NCBI RefSeq assembly: GCF_964340395.1
Contig: NC_135555.1
Coordinates: 26,856,725 to 26,870,224 of the forward strand
DNA length: 13,500 nucleotides
DNA from: Glandiceps talaboti
Lineage: Eukaryota; Hemichordata; Enteropneusta; Spengelidae
Direction of reading: 5' to 3'
The position numbers and the translations under genes were made by a program. Below the pieces are notes generated by a model that was not told where the DNA came from, did not search any database, and saw only the letters and a list, made by a program, of their open reading frames with translations. This document shows positions 1 to 8,287 of this stretch, piece by piece (positions within the stretch are counted from its first letter, which is position 1; each line of letters begins with the position of its first letter).

Positions 1-432
1 CAGGCCAACAGTGGTCCACAGCCTACAACCTCCGCAATAGATACACTCCCAGGCCAACAGTGGTCCACAGCCTACAACCTCCACAATAGATACAGTCCCA
101 GGCCAACAGTGGTCCACAGCCTACAACCTCCACAATAGATAGTCCCAGGCCAACAGTGTCCCACAGCCTACAACCTCCACGATAGATACATTTCCAGGCC
201 AACAGTGGTCCACAGCCTATAACCTCCACGATAGATACATTTCCAGGCCAACAGTGGTCCACAGCCTATAACCTCCACGATAGATACATTTCCAGGCCAA
301 CAGTGGTCCACAGCCTACAACCTCCACGATAGATACATTTCCAGGCCAACAGTGTCCCACAGCCTACAACCTCCATGATAGATACATTTCCAGGCCAACA
401 GTGGTCCACAGCCCACACAATAGATACACTCG
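1..432. repeat. 49-bp minisatellite, about 9 copies, open at left edge
   Basis: Units begin with CAGGCCAACAGTG at 1, 50, 99, 146, 195, 244, 293, 342 and 391. The period is 49 bp except the third unit, which is 47 bp because it lacks two bases near its end. The last unit (391-432) is shortened internally and then decays, so it marks the right boundary. The window opens exactly at the start of a unit, so the array probably continues to the left. Variants come in blocks: early units end in ATACACTCC or ATACAGTCC, and units 4 to 8 end in ATACATTTC; two units (4 and 8-like, near 146 and 342) carry GTGTCCCAC in place of GTGGTCCAC. The open frame on the minus strand through this array is only the frame-cycling of a 49-bp unit and is not a gene. 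Confidence 0.95.
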
Positions 433-538
433 TCTAAGACTAATATGTAAAACCAAGAGAATAATATATCAATTACTGTGACATACTTCGACACATTGTA
501 CAGGTAGTTACCAAAAATATATGTACTGTCATAAGGGT

Positions 539-700
539 TGGACCATTTGATATCCAGGGGGGGGGGGGGGCTTGGAAGATTTCAGGGAAAAAAAGATGCC
601 AAATGGAGTTTCTTGAAAAAAAAATCCGGATATGAGTGGGTGATGGAAAAAAAAAGATGGACCACTGCTGCTGGAAAAAAAATGTCTTGGCAGGGAAATG
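539..700 (+). repeat. Dispersed G-tract / A-block repeat, copy 1
   Basis: The copy starts with a conserved head (GGACCATTTGATATCCAG, then a run of 14 G at 557-570, then CTTGGAAGATTT). Blocks of 7-9 A separated by unique sequence follow, including AAAAATCCGGATAT near 620. The same head occurs in reverse orientation at 6015-6060, and the A-block part recurs in the same orientation at 5902-6000. Short frames in both strands here are by-products of the homopolymers. The pattern fits an interspersed repeat whose full form has the head at both ends, but only one end is visible in each copy. Confidence 0.7.
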
Positions 701-743
701 ATGCACAAGTTCGAGTGTACTGTTCAACCTGCTCGTACCTCTC

Positions 744-882
744 CAATCTGATTAAAATCTGATGTGGTGAAAGCGTCTAAATGCTTTATTTACCATCGTT
801 TTGTGTTGTTTGTTTTCATATCGAGTGATCGCCACTATAAAGCATTTAGACGCTTTCACCACATCGGATTTTAATCAGATTG
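744..882. mobile_element. 139-bp hairpin MITE with 46-bp terminal inverted repeats
   Basis: The arms 744-789 and 837-882 are inverted complements over 46 bases with a single mismatch, separated by a 47-base loop. Each end starts CAATCTGATTAAAATC when read inward. TACCTCTC lies at 736-743 immediately outside the left end and again at 884-891 one base outside the right end. This is an 8-bp target duplication, or a 9-bp one with G/A at the first base. TSDs of 8-9 bp are known for hAT, P and Mutator-like superfamilies. There is no coding capacity, so it would be non-autonomous. The near-identity of the arms suggests a fairly recent insertion or a strong hairpin constraint. The superfamily is not resolved. 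Confidence 0.85.
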
Positions 883-894
883 ATACCTCTCCAA

Positions 895-1528
895 CTAGGA
901 CGCTTGTCAAGTCATGACAAACATTTTCAAACACATGTCAGGGACCAGTCAGTTTCGTTGGCCTGTGGTACATATATATATTTGTTCTCGTCTCATTCTT
1001 TCATAAAGTTGTTAAATATTACTTCATGTAAGGGTTCAAACATAACTCTACATAAAATTATACATATACATGTATTACCTAGCTACCACACTAGTTACAG
1101 AACATGCCATGTAAATATTTGGCTTTCACAATCAGTGCTTCACTTATCTTACACTTTGGGGCAAAAGTGAACTTGAAGGTTTTGTAATGGTAATCTACAT
1201 ACTATTGGATAGTTTATAAAAGAACTTAATCTAAATTGTTTTAGTCTCTTCAGTATGAATTTGTCAGAAGGGATGAATATACTTCCTATTTCAGACACTA
1301 CATGTATCGACACCACAACTCAAATTCAAGTTTCTATTATACACTAGGTATGACCTCCTAAAGTGCTCTAACATACCACATTACCAGTGACTTTACTACA
1401 TGTATACATGCAATATCAATGCCCCTACCCAATGTTACAGGCCCACTTTTATAACATGGAAAACTTATTTAAAAAGTTACATTTACTTTAGCTTTTCGAA
1501 GCTTGGCAATATTACCTCAGAGGCTATG
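895..1528. other. No gene seen; AT-rich unique sequence
   Basis: The stretch has scattered short frames with no coding character, no tandem structure and no convincing splice-bounded exon. Several copies of the short palindromic word ACATGTA are present. It is best read as intron or intergenic DNA. Confidence 0.6.
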
Positions 1529-2016
1529 AATAACCTAAAAATTGCCTAAATAGAAACAAAAAACTCCAGATCTACCAGGGGGGAACCCCTTGGACTCCCT
1601 CACCCCAGAGACCACTCATTCGTTAAACCAACAATAAGATTCACCAAAATTCGTAAAAAACTTCAAAAGCTTCTTGGGGGTGACCCCCTAGGACCCTCAT
1701 AAGAGGTAGACATGTCCCAGTCTCAAATCAAAGTTCTTTCCTCCACCTCTGTCAAGATGCTATGAAACTTTATTTCAAAAATGTTTCAACCATATGTAGT
1801 TGCTTTTACATGTTAGAGCTGTCTTGTAAAGCTTGCAAGTGTCTGTGAATAACCTAAAAATTGCCTTTAGGAGTAAAAAATCCTCCAGGGCTTCTAGGGG
1901 AGACCTCCTAGAACCCCCCCCCCCCCTACACACACACTCACACAAGAGGTGGACATATCCCAGTCTCAAAGCTCTTCCCTCTACAGCTTACTGTCAAGAT
2001 GCTATGAAACTTTATT
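1529..2016. repeat. Two diverged copies of a C/G-rich stem-loop repeat
   Basis: A 19-bp word (AATAACCTAAAAATTGCCT) occurs at 1529 and 1848. A block with AGAGGTRGACATRTCCCAG occurs at 1702 and 1945, and an identical stretch starting GTCAAGATGCTATG occurs at 1751-1774 and 1993-2016. The first copy is about 77 bases longer because it carries two versions of a GGGG...CCCC stem-loop (near 1577-1595 and 1674-1692). The second copy carries one, followed by a run of 13 C at 1914-1926. This is seen directly in the sequence. It is probably a dispersed family that duplicated locally. The frames over it on both strands are not believable genes. Confidence 0.75.
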
Positions 2017-2020
2017 CACG

Positions 2021-2675
2021 GGGGTGAGTGACTTTTTGTCGTCCCAACGAAAAAAAAAACACCCCCTATCCCCCTAGGCTGGAGAAACTGACCGGTCTGT
2101 TTGAATGTTTGAGCTCACCAATTAAGTTTCCGATTTGCATTTTCAGTGTGTCATCATACCATGGCATAACAAGCGACCTATCAGTCAGAATAGCTCCGCT
2201 GTTTTTTTTTTAATTTTATTTTTTATTTTGGTGACATGTAGAAGTGGTTCAGTTCTTCAGCTCTTCACTATGCAGTTTTGTTTTAGCGATGCAATAAAGT
2301 GGTTAGTGGTTTCATATGATGTCTCACTATAAAACACATTTTACACAGAAGTTGGTAATGTATTGTACTTTTATACCATAGTCACCATTTTATAACAAAA
2401 ATCTACTGTTATGAAAAATTGCACAAAATCTCTGAAAAAAAATGACTGGGAAATGCACACAAGAAAAAAAAAACAGGATTTTGAGGTTGGCTATAAATAA
2501 TTCAAGTGTCTTACAGCTTTAACCCTGGAAAATTTTAATGATGAATGAAATAAACTAGGGGTCTAAAATAATTTTGAGGCAATTTGAATTTCAATTTTCT
2601 AACAAATTTACCAAGTCAACAACATTCAACTTGTACTAGTTGTAGTAGATATATATAGGGAAGAAATGTATTAAT
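2021..2675. other. No gene seen; homopolymer-rich unique sequence
   Basis: The stretch contains a run of A at about 2049-2058 and runs of T around 2202-2226. There are no recognisable exons, RNA genes or repeats with a partner elsewhere in the window. Confidence 0.55.
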
Positions 2676-2720
2676 CGCCATCTTAGTTTCCATACGGCGA
2701 CAATCCCAAGTACCCGGAAG
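2676..2720. promoter_or_regulatory. YY1-like and ETS-like motif pair
   Basis: CGCCATCTT at 2676-2684 matches the YY1 consensus on the minus strand (AAGATGGCG). ACCCGGAAGAG at 2712-2722 contains the ETS core CCGGAAG. Such pairs are common in TATA-less animal promoters. The ETS-like site lies in the left arm of an inverted repeat, and a similar GCTTCCGGGT lies at 3147-3156. The motifs may therefore be incidental to a repeat. No transcript start can be placed. Confidence 0.25.
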
Positions 2721-3191
2721 AGAGTCATTCTCAGCCATATGTTACAGTGGTAACACTCGTTCATGTTCGATTACCTTTCATAAAGAAAACACAATGAAAT
2801 GGTTGAAGTGATCTTTTTTTTATTTCTTTTCATCACAACAACAAAATCTGCATGATCAAAAGTGTTGTAAACTAAACCAGAAAGAATTATCGGACTGGCT
2901 AAACTTCCCGATGAACTGGAGTAAGGTCCTCGTCCAAGTAAGCGCCGATAGTATGTGAGAAAATCATCTCAAACTAGTGATACAACTTTCAAAATATAAC
3001 TTGACATGTCTTCATTTGTTAGAGTTATACAATTCAAGATGGGTTTTCACTCGAAAACAACAATTTTGTGAATAATGACACTCTGAACGCAGCGATTTCT
3101 CGGACGACGTTACCACTGCACTGTAATGTATGGCTGACAACGACTTGCTTCCGGGTTAGTCCCTCGTGCATCCGGGTACTTGGGATTGTCG
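2698..3191. repeat. Inverted-repeat structure, about 0.5 kb, possible DNA element remnant
   Basis: A perfect 21-bp inverted repeat joins 2698-2718 (CGACAATCCCAAGTACCCGG...) with 3171-3191. Further inward, 2724-2753 matches the complement of 3109-3144 (GTCA..., CAGCCATA, TTACAGTG, GGTAAC) with a small insertion. The right arm has an extra ~26 bases (3145-3170) that look like an imperfect local duplication of the TCCGGGT segment. The sequence between the arms holds no recognised protein. The outer limits and any target duplication are not clear. A foldback element or an old inverted duplication are equally possible. Confidence 0.6.
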
Positions 3192-3196
3192 TGCAT

Positions 3197-3660
3197 TACC
3201 ACATCGGCAATTTTGATGCTGTAATTTTGCCACCAATATTGATCGTACAAAAACAAAACTCCATAAATGAACCACAAAGTACTTTCCCTTTCAAAATGTG
3301 GTAATTTTAGAAAAGAGTATTATCGTTTTTATTGACGGCTGACTCTGTCAAAAATCATTCCATACACTTCAGTTCAGGCATGCACGACTTCTCACTTGAT
3401 CGTGAGGTGCGTATACTGGAATGAACCATTCTGTATGAGGGTGCAAAATTTGGATTTGAAGTTTACAACCCTGTTTCGAACAAACACTTGTCATTTGGGC
3501 GCACAATGCGTAGAATTATGACTATAGCACACATTACATTGCTTGTTTGACGTCAATAGTGTATTTTGAAAAGTGGCAGTTTACTTAAAGTCTTGTGGAC
3601 TGATTTCCAATATGGCGTCGGCCATAATGCTCATTAACATATTCATTTTTTTTTAAATTA
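3197..3660. other. No gene seen; unique sequence with isolated motifs
   Basis: No convincing exon. It holds a CRE palindrome (listed separately) and AATATGGCG at 3609-3617, a YY1-like match. A weak inverted pair flanks 3355-3424 (TCATTCCA and TGGAATGA). T and A runs begin near 3645. Confidence 0.5.
3548..3555. promoter_or_regulatory. Full CRE palindrome TGACGTCA
   Basis: TGACGTCA is the consensus CREB/ATF site. It is a single 8-mer with no neighbouring promoter or start codon identified, so function is uncertain. It does stand out in DNA that is generally poor in CpG. Confidence 0.3.
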
Positions 3661-4055
3661 CAAAAAAAAAATCATACAAAATAGAAAAGAAGATGTGCTG
3701 ACTTGAAATTAAAAAATCTGAGTAAGCTACCCCCTGCGCATCAACACACCAGATATCAAAGCAATCTGACAAGAAGTACGTAAGGAGATGATGAAAATGT
3801 CATTTTATGAAAAAAAATCATAAAAAATTGAAAATGGCACAAATCAACTTGGCATGAACAAATCTGAATAGCCTCCCCCCAGGGAACATGCACACCAAAT
3901 ATCAAAGAATTCTGACTGTCACTTTCAGAGAAGATGATGAAAGTATAAAAGTTTGACGGACACCTATGGTTCACTCTACTCTCTATACTCTATACAACCT
4001 ATACCTAAAGCTACGCTTTCAGCTTTCGCTGACAGCAGAGCTAAAAACTATCAAT
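3661..4055 (+). repeat. Two ~148-bp tandem monomers plus stem-loop tail, SINE/LINE-like
   Basis: 3661-3808 and 3809-3956 align as two diverged monomers. Each runs through an A-run with ATCATA, an AATCTGA word, a C-run (CCCCCTGCGCAT and CCCCCCAGGGAACAT), CACACCARATATCAAAG, TCTGAC and AGATGATGAAA. The tail follows with GACGGACACCTATGG, a CTCTATACTCTATAC stretch and AGCTACGCTTTCAGC...GCTGACAGCAGAGCT, which can fold as nested AGCT/AGCT and TCAGC/GCTGA stems, then AAAAA. A stem-loop followed by a short A run is typical of the 3' ends of some non-LTR elements and their SINEs. No reverse transcriptase is present. The family name is not recognised with certainty. Confidence 0.55.
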
Positions 4056-4124
4056 GATGTTTATTTAATTGAAAATCAAACATGTATTGAAATATGTAGT
4101 TTTCTCAGGCAGGGCATGCCTTTT

Positions 4125-4210
4125 GAGGCGAGCGATCGCTCCACTCGCCTACCGCTCGCGCAAATTAAAATCCACGAGAGCGATTTTCCACTCGCGTGGG
4201 CCTCAACCAA
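4125..4210. repeat. Palindromic CTCGCC repeat, copy A
   Basis: It contains a perfect 12-bp palindrome GAGCGATCGCTC (4130-4141) inside an AGGCGAG...CTCGCCT inverted pair, then CACTCGCCTACCGCTCGC, then GAGAGCGATTTTCCACTCGCG. The same word order (ACTCGCCTACCRCTCRC, later GAGAGYGATTTT) occurs at 5690-5740, so the two are related copies of a stem-loop family. The long open frame that spans this point is chance. Confidence 0.6.
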
Positions 4211-4570
4211 CCTGTACAACAGCCTGATGTTATTTTATATCATTTTTCAATATGTGGTTACCATAAAAATCAACGTTTATTCGGTAAAATTACGTGGTGG
4301 GAGCGTGGAACACTTCCGTGTTCATAATCGTTGATCTCCAGCTGAAGTCAGCGCTGTCATTCATGACCTATATATGTATCTGAAATTTGCATTGTACTAC
4401 CCTATATGGGAAAAATAGTGACGTATTCGAAGCGGGACATGCATGTCATGGCATATCATGAATATTGATCAGCTCAGTATATAGGGAGATTATAACTTTC
4501 GCATCATTGCAAATTGCGCAATTACGATTGATACGATGACTGTTTGGAGTTCTCGTTTTCAGCAATCCAT
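4211..4570. other. No gene seen; CpG-containing unique sequence
   Basis: It includes GACATGCATGTC, a perfect 12-bp palindrome near 4437, and CCCTATATGGG near 4402, which is close to but not a true CArG box. No exon or partner repeat was found. It may be flank of the inverted-repeat structure that follows. Confidence 0.45.
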
Positions 4571-5417
4571 CGATGAGTTTAGTTTTAAATTCCGATCGGC
4601 CTAGTTTTGTTAGAACATGGTTTTGGAGACCATCCTACGTGAATGTCTCCTCCAGAACATGAACAACAACTGCAATTTATAGTCGCTACACAAAGTACAT
4701 GCCCAGAGTTCCGACAATAGCTTGGCGATGTTTTGGAGGGCGTTGAAAGAATGACAATAAAATATTATACGATCGATTATTTTACAAAATAAAAATAAAA
4801 ATAATCTGTCGATATTTCTCGTGCAGTTTTCAGAGAAATTCCCGGGCTTTTATTTCATAATCTCCAACACGCAGTTTCATTGTTTTTGTCCGATGATCTA
4901 TTCAACTGCCGACCACGTCTGTTTTACCTCCATGACTTTATCGACTGCTGTAACATATAAAATATTTGCTCGAATTTTCGCCTTGTCGTGATTTCTAAAA
5001 CAAAGTAGGTCTGCTGCTCAGACGTGAACGGATCTCGCTACTTTAGTCGGCGACACCGGTCGTCCGTGTGAAGGTACTAGGTGGGGTTACGTGTGTTATT
5101 GTCTCGGATCGAGTGAATGGTTACAAATTAGTCAAATTACTGAGCAAGCAATTTAACGTCACCGTCAAAGCTCAACATCAGAAGGCATTTGTAATCTGGG
5201 GTACGTTAGTTTTTGTCAATTCATTAGAGTTTTGAACAATCTCAAGTTTGAATTAGCTGCATTTTAAGCGAAATAGAAGTGGTGGTTTCTTCAATGCCCT
5301 CCAAAACATGTACTTCGTAGCGACTATAAATTGTTCCGGAGGAGATATTCAGGTAGGATGTTTTTATAAAAACGTTCTAAGAAAACAAGACCAGTTAGAA
5401 TTTGAAATTAAAAACCT
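4571..5417. mobile_element. Foldback-type element with long inverted arms (about 130-180 bp)
   Basis: The left arm 4571-4750 and right arm 5286-5417 are inverted complements over their length. The best blocks are CATCCTACSTGAAT, TCTCCTCC, CAATTTATAGTCGCTAC, AAGTACATG, TTTTGGAGGGC and TTGAA. The left arm carries two segments missing from the right: about 15 bases near 4659-4673 and 30 bases at 4701-4730. The core (4751-5285) is unrelated to the arms, has no convincing open frame and is richer in CpG than flanking DNA. It is probably a non-autonomous inverted-repeat transposon or an old inverted duplication. I could not identify a target duplication, and the outermost bases of the arms are fuzzy. 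Confidence 0.65.
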
Positions 5418-5659
5418 AGTTTTCTATTGTACTACTTGTAGTCACAACAAAAAACTGAATATTTTTTCAAGATTTTGATGTGCAGAGACTTAACAAAATT
5501 GTTGGAATAATAATTGTTGTAGAAATAACCAAACGAACTGTTCAATATATTTTTGTATACATTTTTCAAATGTTTTTTTTTTTTGTTTTTTTTAATTTTA
5601 TTTATTCGGAGCCAACTGGCCAAAAATACAAATAGAAATGAAAATGAAATTTTTTTTCT
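5418..5659. other. AT-rich spacer with long T tracts
   Basis: The T runs lie at about 5572-5593, broken by single G and A bases. The lysine-rich frame on the other strand here is only the complement of these runs. No gene is supported. Confidence 0.5.
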
Positions 5660-5757
5660 TCACTCGCCTGACTATTTTCAGGAGAGGTATTAAATCACTC
5701 GCCTACCACTCACCTGGATGGTTTCAGGAGAGTGATTTTTAGCTCTCCTGCCATTTT
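5660..5757. repeat. Palindromic CTCGCC repeat, copy B
   Basis: CACTCGCCTGACTATTTTCA-GGAGAG is followed by CACTCGCCTACCACTCACCTGG...TTTCAGGAGAGTGATTTTT and AGCTCTCCTGCCATTTTCA. The blocks alternate CTCNCCTG with CAGGAGAG, so each half can fold into a short hairpin. It is related to the 4125-4210 copy through ACTCGCCTACCRCTCRC and GAGAGYGATTTT. It looks like a dispersed stem-loop repeat. Confidence 0.6.
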
Positions 5758-5901
5758 CAAAAGACATGATAGTTATATATATAGTAGTTTTCTAAATAAT
5801 CTGTGTGTGATAAAACAGCATCTTTTTACTCTCTGTATTATCCTGTGCAAAAACCAAACAGAAAATTGTGGAAACAAAAGTAGGTATTCAAACATTGACA
5901 T

Positions 5902-6060
5902 AAAAAAATCCAGATATCTCAAAGAAGGAAAGGAAAAAAAGTTGCCAGCATGGGCGAAGAAGAAAAAAAATAATTCACAGGCAAGCAGGTGGGAAAAAAA
6001 TAATGACTCTCCACCAATCTTCCAAGCCCCCCCCCCTCCTCCCCTGGATATCAAATGGAC
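5902..6060 (-). repeat. Dispersed G-tract / A-block repeat, copy 2
   Basis: The head of the family (complement of 6015-6060: GTCCATTTGATATCCAGGGG, a G tract, CTTGGAAGATT) lies at the right end in reverse orientation. The A-blocks, including AAAAAAATCCAGATAT at 5902-5917, read in the same direction as in copy 1 (539-700). Opposite heads around same-direction A-blocks imply a parent element with inverted ends, of which each copy preserves one. No coding function is supported. Confidence 0.65.
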
Positions 6061-6065
6061 TACCC

Positions 6066-8287
6066 CTAAAAGCTTTATTTACAGGGTGTTGTTGTGATAA
6101 ACAAAACATTGAACATACCTTTGTTTTGTTGTAGTAGTATTTATCAAAATTTTAAATGCTGATGGCAAAGAATGAATTTGTAAACTTGAAATATGAAATA
6201 ATATTATGAAACAAAATTTTGGCTAATCAGTTTTCAATTTGGCTAATTGAAATTGGGTAACAGTAGCCAAAATGGCTGATGGTTTTCAAAACCTATCGCT
6301 AACATTGGACATACTATGACACATTGTTGAAATACTTTCATCATGACAAGCAAAGAGATCATGTTCTGCATTCATCAACACTGACCACTAGAGGGCACCA
6401 CACAAATTGATAGGTACACTTTCAGCCGTGTGGGAAGGTCAAAGCTAAGCTCTCAGATCAAACACTATCAGACTGGAAACAGCCTTCCTGTGATGAATTC
6501 TCAATGACAAGAACAGAAGACAGGAAGAACTGATCTTACAATCCATCGAATGTAACCCCTAGGTCAATGACATGATTTCCAAACATCACCTGTCAGTACA
6601 CCAGTTAATATCTTTACCATCTGTGATACTAGTTTGTGCAGCTTTTAACAAGTCAACTTTGACACCATTATTTTGACAAATGTCAATTTAACAATTTATC
6701 AGTACCCTATACAAGAATGTCAAACCTATAGAAAAATAAAGATAATAGTCTTCTTGTCCTCAGTACATTCCAACATTTCTTGATATATTTAATGACTACA
6801 CATATACTCAACTTTGTCTTAATCTACAGTCTCTTGACCTCTGACCTACATCAGTGATAAACACACAAAAGTTGTAACAAAGACGGGATAAAAACTGGAA
6901 TGGATAATAGACAAATGATAGTGGTGAAAAATTATGAAAAGTTACCCAAGTGAAATAAATGCCAGCTTGGAATACAAGATCTTCTGTTTCAATTCATAGT
7001 AAAACGATCAAACATATGTAATAGGTTTGGTTCTAGGCTACACAAATCATCAAGCTGGGTTGATTCTTAATTAAAAATTAGTTACATGAAAATTCCTGGT
7101 TATTTTTATCCCTATAATCTGAGGAATACCTCGAGATTGATTGATGGTAAATCTCCTACACTACTGACTACATGGCAAACTGTAATTTATACATTTGTAG
7201 ATACACAATTACAAGAATGCAGACAGTATCAGCTGATGGGTCTTGCCCCAATAAGGATCAAATTCAACATGCCTAGATCTGATAACCTACAGTGAGAGAA
7301 CCTAGAAAACACATCCAATTTGCCTACCTTCTCAAACTCTTTTAACGTGACATACTGCATTGTGTTAACTGCTTTAAAAAAATGACAGCAAGCATTACCT
7401 CAGCTGATAGACTGGTATTTAACAGTTACATAATGAGAGATACACTAAAACATAGACACTTGTCTTAGGAGACAGCCATCTTACATTCACTACATGATAG
7501 TGACATCACTGTGTGGGAAGAAGAAACTCTCTATTAAAGGACACTTCGGGGGTCACTATAAAGTTAGTATTCCGTGGAAAACACATTCCCCTTTGAACTG
7601 TGGTTCAAATAACCTTTTGATAATAGATTAGCAAGATTTAAAAATACCTGACAACCTTTTGAACTGAAATCTACATTTTGTAACATAATCATTTTATTTT
7701 CACACTTAAAAAGTGAAGAGTTAAGGTTTTGAGAAGTTCCCTGTCAACTCCATTCCATTATTTACATTTTATCAACTCACTGACATGTGATCTATCCATA
7801 TCACAACACACCAGCAGCCAAGCCAAATAAACCTTTCACTGTAAGATACTGTCACAACATTCTGCTCTCACACAACTGTATTACTCTGCACTAGGATGTC
7901 GTCGAAACTTCAGAAGATTTTGGCCCACCCTGAACTAGTGAAAAGAAGGTCATGCAGAGGCCGTTATGTAGATTAGAAATCAAATATGTAGAATAGCTTC
8001 TAGATAAGAGCGAATGTTGCCATGGTAATATATGTCAATCACTTGGTTGTGACACTCACTCTAGGATTAGGCTTGCATAACCACCAATAATATCACCACG
8101 TAAATAAACACACCCACATGTGTAGGCAAAACTGTAACTCTCCTATAATAACGCTCTTGTACAACAAAGTTTCAATATTATTGCTGTTAAGTTTTGTAAT
8201 AACTGTTACAGAGTCATGAATGGAGGTAAAATGCCAAAGAAGTCCACAATCACCACATTCAAACTTATGTGTACAGAGTGTGCCATC
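6066..8287. other. Long unique AT-rich region without a supported gene
   Basis: About 2.2 kb shows no tandem array and no partner repeats. Frames are short, with ordinary intron-like composition. TTTGGCTAAT appears twice about 20 bases apart near 6220-6246. If the minus-strand gene at the right end is real and long, this could be one of its introns. The one notable site is a CTCF-like motif at 6385-6397, listed separately. Confidence 0.55.
6385..6397 (+). promoter_or_regulatory. CTCF-like motif CCACTAGAGGGCA
   Basis: CCACTAGAGGGCA with flanks TGA...CCAC fits the core CCASYAGRKGGCR of the CTCF zinc-finger protein, which has a conserved specificity across bilaterians. It is known to mark insulators and loop anchors. 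Here it sits in unique sequence about 1.9 kb left of the 35-bp array. Binding is inference from a single motif. Confidence 0.45.

Noticed and set aside
23-262. Minus-strand open frame with repeated Gly/Cys/Leu/Trp words
   Set aside because: It lies wholly in the 49-bp minisatellite and cycles through its frames; no independent coding signal.
538-762. Overlapping frames on both strands around the G and A tracts
   Set aside because: Generated by homopolymers of a dispersed repeat; the same effect occurs at 5732-6097.
880-1170. 96-residue plus-strand frame
   Set aside because: It begins in the MITE end, has no domain or splice support, and composition is as expected by chance.
3068-3304. 78-residue plus-strand frame
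   Set aside because: It overlaps the right arm of an inverted repeat and shows no domain; the residues follow the repeat.
3355-3424. Short inverted pair TCATTCCA / TGGAATGA as a MITE
   Set aside because: Only 8 bases match cleanly and no target duplication is seen.
3966-4334. 122-residue plus-strand frame, the longest in the window
   Set aside because: It crosses the SINE-like tail, then a palindromic repeat, then unique DNA, with no domain; chance openness of mixed sequence.
4402-4412. CCCTATATGGG as a CArG box
   Set aside because: The central six bases are not all A/T in either register, so it misses the CC(A/T)6GG consensus.
7086-7295. 69-residue plus-strand frame
   Set aside because: Isolated and unrecognised, without flanking splice signals or a promoter.
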